Assembly (NCBI GenBank): GCA_031271905.1
Contig: JAISUT010000012.1
Coordinates: 62,001 to 126,000 of the forward strand
Length of the DNA stretch: 64,000 nt
DNA from: Acidobacteriota bacterium
Lineage (GTDB): Bacteria; Acidobacteriota; UBA6911
Direction of reading: 5' to 3'
Shown: positions 58,157 through 64,000 of the stretch, one piece after another
Layout: each line of letters starts with the position of its first letter
Numbering within the stretch: the stretch's first letter is position 1
The notes under the pieces: model-generated
Seen by the model: only the letters and a program-made list of their open reading frames with translations
Told to the model about the DNA's origin: nothing
Database searches by the model: none
Program-made: the position numbers and the translations under genes

Positions 58157-59613
58157 TCTTGAAAAACGCCATCGAGCGGATCCCCGGCGTCGAATGCTCG
58201 GGCAACCTGGACATCCCCATCCGGGGCATCTCCTACGACTCGCGCAGGGTGCAGAAGGACGACATTTTCATCGCCGTCAAAGGGGAGAAGGCCGACGGGT
58301 TCCGCTACATCGACAAGGCGATGGACGCCGGCGCCACGGCGGTGGCGTGCGAGCGCCCCCGCCCCAAGGATTTCCCGGGTGCGTATGTCCGCGTGGAGGA
58401 CGCCAGGAAGTTCATGGCGGAGTTCGCCCACGCCTTCTACTACCACCCGTGCGCCGGGATGAAGCTGGTCGCCATCACCGGCACCAAGGGGAAGACCACG
58501 ACCGCGTGGCTGATCGATTCGATCTACAGGCGGTCCGGGCTCGCCTCCTGCATCATGGGCACCATCGAGAACCGCATCGGGGACGAGCGCCACGCCAGCA
58601 ACTACACGACGCCGGAGGCGCCCGACGTCGCCAGCTTCTTCCACCAGGCCGTGCAACGCGGGTGTACGCACGGGGTGCTGGAGGTCTCCTCGCACGCCCT
58701 GCACCTGCGGCGCGTCTACGGGGCGAAGTTCACCATCGGCGTGTTCACGAACCTGTCGCACGACCACCTGGACTTCCACCAGGACATGGAGTCGTACTAC
58801 CAGGCGAAGAAGATGCTGTTCGGGGCGGAGAACGGCAACGACCTCGACATCGCCTTCGTCAACGCCGACGACCCCTATGGGCGACGGCTCGCGGACGAGA
58901 TCGACGTGCCTGTCGTCACCTACGGGTTCCACCCTTCGGCGGACATCCATGTGAAGGAGTGGGAGAGCCGGCTGGACGGGACGGACATCGTGTTGGACAC
59001 GCCCGAGGGGGAGATATCCTTCCACGCCCAGTTGGTCGGCAGGCCGAACGCTTACAACATAATGGCTGCCGCCGGGGTGTCGCTCGGGCTGGGCTTGACC
59101 CGGGAGCACGTCCGCGTCGGCATCGAGGCGCTGGCGGGGGTGCCGGGGCGGATGGAGCGGGTGGACGCCGGGCAGGACTTCCTGGTCATCGTGGACTACG
59201 CCCATTCCCCGGCCTCCCTGGAAAACCTGTTGGAGACGGCGGGGCAGTTGCCGCACCGGCGGATCATCACGGTCTTCGGCTGCGGCGGCGACCGCGACCG
59301 CACCAAGCGCCCGGTCATGGGGGAGATCGCCGCGCGGCTCAGCGACGTGGTCGTCGCGACCTCCGACAACCCCCGCACGGAGGATCCGGCCGCCATCTTG
59401 CGGGAGATCGAGCCGGGGTTGAAGCAGGGGCGGGCGAGCTACAAGGTCAAGCCCGACCGGCGCATCGCCATCCAGGCGGCGCTGGCGCAGGCGGGGACGG
59501 GCGACATCGTGGTCATCGCCGGCAAAGGGCACGAGCCCTACCAGATCGTCGGCGGCAAGAAGCTCCCCTTTGACGACCGGACGGTCGCCAGGGAGATGAT
59601 CCGGGCGAGGTAG
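58153..59613 (+). CDS. murE: UDP-MurNAc-tripeptide ligase, meso-diaminopimelate type
   Basis: A 486-aa Mur ligase that adds meso-diaminopimelate to UDP-MurNAc-L-Ala-D-Glu. The ATP loop is TGTKGKTTT (109-117). The substrate-determining motif reads DNPR (SDNPRTEDP), which is the meso-DAP form rather than the lysine form. A GGGGGAG site precedes the start, which overlaps the ftsI stop. Confidence 0.96.
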   Translation: MILKNAIERIPGVECSGNLDIPIRGISYDSRRVQKDDIFIAVKGEKADGFRYIDKAMDAGATAVACERPRPKDFPGAYVRVEDARKFMAEFAHAFYYHPCAGMKLVAITGTKGKTTTAWLIDSIYRRSGLASCIMGTIENRIGDERHASNYTTPEAPDVASFFHQAVQRGCTHGVLEVSSHALHLRRVYGAKFTIGVFTNLSHDHLDFHQDMESYYQAKKMLFGAENGNDLDIAFVNADDPYGRRLADEIDVPVVTYGFHPSADIHVKEWESRLDGTDIVLDTPEGEISFHAQLVGRPNAYNIMAAAGVSLGLGLTREHVRVGIEALAGVPGRMERVDAGQDFLVIVDYAHSPASLENLLETAGQLPHRRIITVFGCGGDRDRTKRPVMGEIAARLSDVVVATSDNPRTEDPAAILREIEPGLKQGRASYKVKPDRRIAIQAALAQAGTGDIVVIAGKGHEPYQIVGGKKLPFDDRTVAREMIRAR

Positions 59614-59638
59614 GGCGCGCGGCGCGCGCAGGACGGAG

Positions 59639-61069
59639 ATGCGGATGGCGAGGTTGGTCGCGGGTGACATCGCAAGCGCAACGGGGGGGGCTCTCGCCCT
59701 CGGTGCGCGCTCCGCCGCCGCCTCCGGCGTCTCCATCGACTCGCGCTCCGTCGCGGCCGGCGAGCTGTTCTTCGCCATCCGGGGCCCGCGGAACGACGGG
59801 CATGCGTTCGTCCCGGACGTGTGGGCGCGCGGCGCCGCAGGCGCCGTCGTCGCCGACGATTACGCCGTACCCGCCGAGGCGCCCGCGGGCTTCTTCGTCG
59901 TCCGGGTGAAGGACACGCACGAGGCGCTCAAGGCGCTGGCGCGCGCCGTGCGCCTCCAGTGGCGGGGGCGGCTCGTGGCGGTCACCGGCAGCATGGGGAA
60001 GACGACCACGCGGGAGTTCGCCTGCCAGTTGTTGGAAAACCGCTTCCCCGCGTACCAGACGCCGGGGAACTACAACAACCTGTTCGGGCTGCCGCTGTCC
60101 CTGCTGGGCCTCGAGCCCGGACACGAGGTGGGGGTCTTCGAGATGGGGATGAGCGCGCCGGGCGAGATCGCCGAGATGTGCCGCGTCGCGTTGCCGGACA
60201 TCGGCGTCCTGACGGGCGTCGCGCCGGTGCATCTGGAGTTCTTCGCGTCCGTGGAGGAGATCGCCGAGGCGAAGGGGGAGCTGGTCTCGGGGCTCGCCCC
60301 CGGCGGGACGTTGATTTACAACGCGGACGACCCGCTCGTCTGCAAACTCGCCCGCCGGTTCGGCGGCGAGAAGGTCTCCTTCGGCAGTTCGCCGGACGCC
60401 GATGTCCGCGCGGACCAGGTGGAGATGCGGGATTTGGGAACGACTTGTTTCCGGCTTTCCTACGAAGGCCGGCGGGTTAGGGCGGCTCTCCCTTTCACCG
60501 GCGCGCATTTTGTGCAGAATGCGCTGCCGGGAGCCGCCCTTGGACTCAAGTTCGGCATGTCGCCCGCGCAGGTCGCCGACGCGATGGCGAAGTTGCGCCA
60601 GCCCGCCATGCGGGGCGAGGTGTCGCGTTTCCAGAAAGGCGCCGGCGGGTTCGCCGTCATCGACGACTCTTACAACTCCAACCCCTGCGCCCTGCGGGGC
60701 ATGATCGACGCGCTCTGCGCGGTGCCGGGCTTCTCCCGGCGGGTGCTGGTCGCCGGTGAGATGCTGGAGTTGGGCGCGGACGCGCCCCGGATGCACTTCG
60801 AATGCGGCGAATATGCGTCCCGGAGCGGCGTCGGCCTCGTCGTCGGCGTGCAGGGGGGCGCCGTGGAGCTGGTCCGCGCCGCGTCAAAGGGCTGCGCGGA
60901 CGGGGCGCGTTTTTTCGGGTCTTCCGACGAAGCCGCCGAGTTCGTGGCGGCGAACGTTCGCGAAGGGGACCTCGTGCTGGTCAAGGGGTCGCGCGGCGCG
61001 CACACGGAGAAGGTCGTGGAGGCGTTGGCGGCGAGGTTCGGGAAGGAGCCGCAACGGGGATGGCGATGA
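59639..61069 (+). CDS. murF: UDP-MurNAc-pentapeptide synthetase (D-Ala-D-Ala adding)
   Basis: A 476-aa Mur ligase that attaches D-Ala-D-Ala to give the pentapeptide precursor. ATP loop TGSMGKTTT (116-124); family segments FFAIRGPRNDGHAF, NYNNLFGLPLSLL, FEMGMSAPGEI and IDDSYNSNP are intact. GGACGGAG precedes the ATG. murD starts inside its last codons; mraY, normally next, is absent. Confidence 0.95.
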   Translation: MRMARLVAGDIASATGGALALGARSAAASGVSIDSRSVAAGELFFAIRGPRNDGHAFVPDVWARGAAGAVVADDYAVPAEAPAGFFVVRVKDTHEALKALARAVRLQWRGRLVAVTGSMGKTTTREFACQLLENRFPAYQTPGNYNNLFGLPLSLLGLEPGHEVGVFEMGMSAPGEIAEMCRVALPDIGVLTGVAPVHLEFFASVEEIAEAKGELVSGLAPGGTLIYNADDPLVCKLARRFGGEKVSFGSSPDADVRADQVEMRDLGTTCFRLSYEGRRVRAALPFTGAHFVQNALPGAALGLKFGMSPAQVADAMAKLRQPAMRGEVSRFQKGAGGFAVIDDSYNSNPCALRGMIDALCAVPGFSRRVLVAGEMLELGADAPRMHFECGEYASRSGVGLVVGVQGGAVELVRAASKGCADGARFFGSSDEAAEFVAANVREGDLVLVKGSRGAHTEKVVEALAARFGKEPQRGWR

Positions 61070-62445
61070 CGGACGCGGACTATCTCGGGAGATCGGCGCT
61101 GGTCGCCGGGGCGGCGCGCAGCGGCATCGCCGCCGCACGCTTCCTTCTGGGGCGCGGTGCGCGCGTCATCCTTTCGGACGCGAAGGGGCGGGAGGCGCTG
61201 GCGCCGGAGGTTTCCGCGTTGTCGGAGTTCGCGGCGCAGTCGCCGGGCGAGCTCGTCCTGGAGCTGGGCGGCAACAGGGACGGGAGTTTCGCCGCCGTGG
61301 ATTTCGTGGTGGCGAGCCCGGGGATGCCGTTGACGCTCCCCTGCTTCGAGGCGAGCCGCCGGGCGGGGGTGCCGGTCATCGCCGAAGTCGAGCTCGCCTG
61401 GCGGCATCTGAAGGGGGCGGTCGTCGGCGTCACCGGGTCGACCGGCAAGACCACCACCACCATGCTCGCGACGGCGCTCGCCGCCGGCGCGGGGCGGAGG
61501 GCGTTCGCGGCGGGCAACATCGGCGCGCCGCTGATCGACTTCGTGGAACGCTCCGAGCAGGGGGACGTCTACGTCGTAGAGCTGTCGAGCTTCCAGTTGG
61601 AGGCTATCGTGGATTTCAAGCCGCTCGCGGCGGCGGTGCTGAACTTGACGCCGGATCACATGGATCGCTACCCGGGGTTTGGCGACTATGTCGCGGCGAA
61701 GGCGCGGATACTCATGAACCAGCGCCCGGGGGACGTCGCCGTCCTGAACGCCGACGACCCGCTCGCGGCGGCGCTCGCCGGGGATGCCTGCGGCAAGGTG
61801 TGGTTCTTCAGCCGGACGCGGGAAGTCGCCATGGGCGCGTTCGTCCGCGACGGCATGGTGGTGTTTCGCGACGGGCGGGGGGAGCGGGGGCTGTTCCCCG
61901 CCGACGCGATGCGCTTGAGGGGCGGGCACAACCTGGAAAACGTCCTCGCCGCCTCTTTGCTGGCGTTGGCGGCGGGTGCGCCGCCGGAAAGCCTGGAGGC
62001 CGGGGTGCGGGGGTTCCGGGGGGTGGAGCACCGCATCGAGCCGGTCGCCGAGATCGGCGGAGTCGCCTATTACAACGATTCCAAGGCGACCAACGTCGAT
62101 GCGACGGCGAAGGCGTTGGAGGCGTTCCCCGGCGGCGTCCACCTGATCGCCGGCGGACGGGACAAGGCGGGGGACTTCACGGCGCTCCGGCCGCTGGTGC
62201 AAGGGCGGGTGAAGCAGTTGGTCCTGGTCGGCGAGGCGGCGGGCAAGTTGCGCGCCGCGTTGGCGGGGGCGACGGAGATCCGCGACGCCTCCTCCATGCG
62301 GGAGGCGGTGGCGATCGCCCGGGCGGGCGCGGTCGCGGGCGACGTGGTGTTGCTCGCGCCGGCATGCGCCAGCTTCGACATGTTCGACGACTACGAGCAC
62401 AGGGGGCGCGTCTTCAAGGACGCCGTCCGGGCTTTGGAGGCGTGA
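61060..62445 (+). CDS. murD: UDP-MurNAc-L-alanine:D-glutamate ligase
   Basis: A 461-aa Mur ligase adding D-glutamate. N-terminal Rossmann segment (SALVAGAARSGIAAARFL), ATP loop TGSTGKTTT (125-133), SSFQLEAI and C-terminal NDSKATNVDAT are conserved. AAGGAG lies 11 bases before the ATG at 61060, overlapping the murF end by 10 bp; a second ATG at 61066 is in ATGA overlap with the murF stop. Confidence 0.95.
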   Translation: MAMTDADYLGRSALVAGAARSGIAAARFLLGRGARVILSDAKGREALAPEVSALSEFAAQSPGELVLELGGNRDGSFAAVDFVVASPGMPLTLPCFEASRRAGVPVIAEVELAWRHLKGAVVGVTGSTGKTTTTMLATALAAGAGRRAFAAGNIGAPLIDFVERSEQGDVYVVELSSFQLEAIVDFKPLAAAVLNLTPDHMDRYPGFGDYVAAKARILMNQRPGDVAVLNADDPLAAALAGDACGKVWFFSRTREVAMGAFVRDGMVVFRDGRGERGLFPADAMRLRGGHNLENVLAASLLALAAGAPPESLEAGVRGFRGVEHRIEPVAEIGGVAYYNDSKATNVDATAKALEAFPGGVHLIAGGRDKAGDFTALRPLVQGRVKQLVLVGEAAGKLRAALAGATEIRDASSMREAVAIARAGAVAGDVVLLAPACASFDMFDDYEHRGRVFKDAVRALEA

Positions 62446-62535
62446 GGAGGCGGCGTTCCTTGCCGGTTCCGGGCGCAAGAGGGGGCGGGTGGCGAAGTGT
62501 TTATTTTGAACATCGTCTGGAACAACGTTTGGAAC

Positions 62536-62634
62536 ATGGCGTGCGGCGGCGGCGGCGACAAGCTCTTGATGTCCGTCGTGGGCATCCTGACAGTCCTCGG
62601 CTTGGCCATGGTGGCGTTTTTTCTCATTTTCTAG
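62536..62634 (+). CDS. 32-aa membrane ORF, diverged copy of the ftsW 5' end
   Basis: A short ORF in the 222-bp murD-ftsW gap, encoding one hydrophobic helix (DKLLMSVVGILTVLGLAMV). Aligned from the start codon without gaps, 15 of its first 26 residues equal those of FtsW ([19 protein letters not shown]). About 44 of 60 bases (62554-62613 against 62686-62745) are identical. It is probably a decayed tandem duplication; expression as a small membrane protein is possible. The ribosome site is weak. In-frame GTG/TTG starts lie 13 and 10 codons upstream. Confidence 0.5.
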   Translation: MACGGGGDKLLMSVVGILTVLGLAMVAFFLIF

Positions 62635-62667
62635 GGGGCGCTGGTCAATCAGCTTTGGACGCGAACT

Positions 62668-63783
62668 ATGGCGTATAGGCCCGGCAGTGACAAAATCTTG
62701 TTGTCCATCGTCGTGTTCCTGACGGTTTTCGGGTTGGTGATGGTGTGCAGCGCCTCGACCATCAGGGCTGCGGAGATGGACAAGATGCCGTACCACTTCT
62801 TCGTGCGCCAACTGGTGTTCGCCGTCGCGGGGGTGTCGGCGCTGGTGGGCCTGATGCGCATGGACTATCACAAACTCCAGCGGCCCAAGGTGTTTTTGAC
62901 GATCCTGTCCGTGGTGGGGTTGATGCTCGTCGCCGTCTTTTTCCAGCCGGGGCGGGGGAGCGGCGGGGACATCCACCGCTGGCTCGACCTCGGGCCCATC
63001 TCCATCCAGCCCTCCGAGTTCGCCAAGCTGGCGGTGGTGCTGTTTCTGGCATGGTTCCTGCATGATCCCCGGAACGACATCCGGCAGCCTGTCCAGCTCC
63101 TGATGCCCGGCGTCGTCCTCGGTTTCTTCGCAGGCTTGGTCTTGGTGGGCAAGGATCTGGGGCAGACCGTCATGCTCTGCCTGGTCAGCGGCGTTTTGAT
63201 GGTCATCGCAGGCCTCCGCTGGCGGTGGATAGGCGGCATCGCCCTCCTGTCCCTGCCCGCGTTCTATTTTTGGGTTTTCAAGGTGGCGTACCGCTGGGAC
63301 AGGATAGAGACGTTCCTCCACCCGGAACGGGATCCGCAGGGCGACGGCTACCAGATAATGCAGTCGCTGATCGCCGTGGGCAGCGGCGGCTTGTCCGGCC
63401 TGGGGTTGGGGGGCAGCAAGCAGAAGTTCCTGTTCCTGCCCGAGGCGCACAACGATTTCATCTTCGCCGTGATCGGCGAGGAATGGGGCATCCTCGGCAC
63501 CACGGTGGTGCTCGTCGCGTTCCTGTTCTTTTTCTACCGGGGCATGAAGATCGCCTTGAACGCGCATGACAGGTTCGGCTTCTACCTGGCCGCGGGGATC
63601 ACGCTCATGGTGGTGTTGCAGGGGTTCATCAGCATCTCCATGGTGCTGGCCATGCTGCCGACCAAGGGGATCGCGTTGCCGTTCATAAGCTACGGGGGGA
63701 GTTCGCTCCTGCTGAACCTGGCGGCCGCCGGGATATTGTTGAACCTGTCGTACCAGAACAAGATCGACGAGGCTGCGGCATGA
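62668..63783 (+). CDS. ftsW: Septal peptidoglycan polymerase FtsW (SEDS family)
   Basis: A 371-aa SEDS glycosyltransferase with ten predicted helices. Conserved segments are [55 protein letters not shown] and the late [16 protein letters not shown]. It polymerises lipid II at the septum with FtsI. The ribosome site is poor. Its stop overlaps murC by four bases; murG, normally between them, is absent. Confidence 0.95.
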   Translation: MAYRPGSDKILLSIVVFLTVFGLVMVCSASTIRAAEMDKMPYHFFVRQLVFAVAGVSALVGLMRMDYHKLQRPKVFLTILSVVGLMLVAVFFQPGRGSGGDIHRWLDLGPISIQPSEFAKLAVVLFLAWFLHDPRNDIRQPVQLLMPGVVLGFFAGLVLVGKDLGQTVMLCLVSGVLMVIAGLRWRWIGGIALLSLPAFYFWVFKVAYRWDRIETFLHPERDPQGDGYQIMQSLIAVGSGGLSGLGLGGSKQKFLFLPEAHNDFIFAVIGEEWGILGTTVVLVAFLFFFYRGMKIALNAHDRFGFYLAAGITLMVVLQGFISISMVLAMLPTKGIALPFISYGGSSLLLNLAAAGILLNLSYQNKIDEAAA

Positions 63784-64000
63784 CCATGTTCCGGGGCGTC
63801 GGGAGGATACATTTCACGGGGATCGGCGGCATCGGCATGAGCGGCATCGCCGAGCTGCTGATCAACCTCGGCTGCCGCGTCTCGGGCTCCGACCTGCGGC
63901 AGGGCCCGGTCATCGACAACCTGCGCCGGCTCGGGGGCGATGTCCGCATCGGCCACGCCGCCGAGAACGTCTGCGGCGCGGAGGTCGTGGTCGTCTCCTC
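63780..64000 (+). CDS. murC: UDP-MurNAc:L-alanine ligase, 5' part only
   Basis: The first 73 residues, running off the window. The N-terminal Rossmann motif [17 protein letters not shown] is diagnostic of MurC. It overlaps the ftsW stop (ATGA). Confidence 0.93.
   Translation, partial: MTMFRGVGRIHFTGIGGIGMSGIAELLINLGCRVSGSDLRQGPVIDNLRRLGGDVRIGHAAENVCGAEVVVVS

Overview
The window is a high-GC (by eye about two-thirds G+C), gene-dense bacterial chromosome segment. The double membrane is clear from a TonB-dependent receptor, an RND efflux pump, a SurA-like chaperone and a small outer-membrane barrel. The very large Oar-type receptor with an N-terminal carboxypeptidase-regulatory domain, the CarD regulator, the membrane pyrophosphatase and a meso-DAP-type MurE fit an Acidobacteriota-like organism. 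That placement is inference; no rRNA gene is present to test it.

Layout. 1-2.4 kb: SmtB-type metal sensor and P1B-2 zinc/cadmium ATPase with a clear 12-2-12 operator. 2.5-9.8 kb: secreted NTF2-like protein, YhaN/YhaO-like DNA-repair pair, beta-CASP nuclease, EF-hand protein. 9.9-12.4 kb: divergent membrane pyrophosphatase. 13-17.8 kb: orphan Oar-like receptor behind GntR-type palindromes. 18-21.4 kb: tRNA-Leu(CAA), carD, CNNM/CorC-type protein, SurA-like isomerase. 21.6-27.1 kb: two small membrane proteins and an RND pump. 27.5-29.3 kb: C5 methyltransferase with HNH nuclease (type II restriction-modification candidate). 29.6-35.8 kb: outer-membrane barrel, Uup, PAS plus degenerate GGDEF protein, RecQ. 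36-41.2 kb: F1 ATP synthase operon atpH-A-G-D-C without Fo genes. 41.5-47.3 kb: Tat-type flavodoxin, AAHS-like transporter, a Fur/ferritin-like fusion, XRE-cupin regulator with an acyl-CoA ligase. 47.5-52.4 kb: an unrecognised 653-aa protein cut at its 3' end by a miniature transposable element, then a response regulator and a histidine kinase. 52.5-53.6 kb: YchF. 53.7 kb to the end: the division/cell-wall (dcw) cluster mraZ-rsmH-ftsL-ftsI-murE-murF-murD-ftsW-murC, behind a sigma70-like promoter with four MraZ boxes.

Most unusual points. (1) A 98-bp MITE-like element with 18-bp terminal inverted repeats and a 4-bp target duplication truncates the 653-aa gene; removing it in silico restores a conserved-looking C terminus. 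(2) Six copies of a dispersed repeat with inverted-repeat ends are present, five of them overlapping or lying within about 10 bases of a stop codon. (3) mraY and murG are absent from their usual dcw positions. (4) A 32-aa ORF just upstream of ftsW is a diverged copy of the ftsW start and first membrane helix. (5) Two different intergenic repeat families sit inside the F1 operon. (6) Fur is fused to a ferritin/rubrerythrin-like domain.
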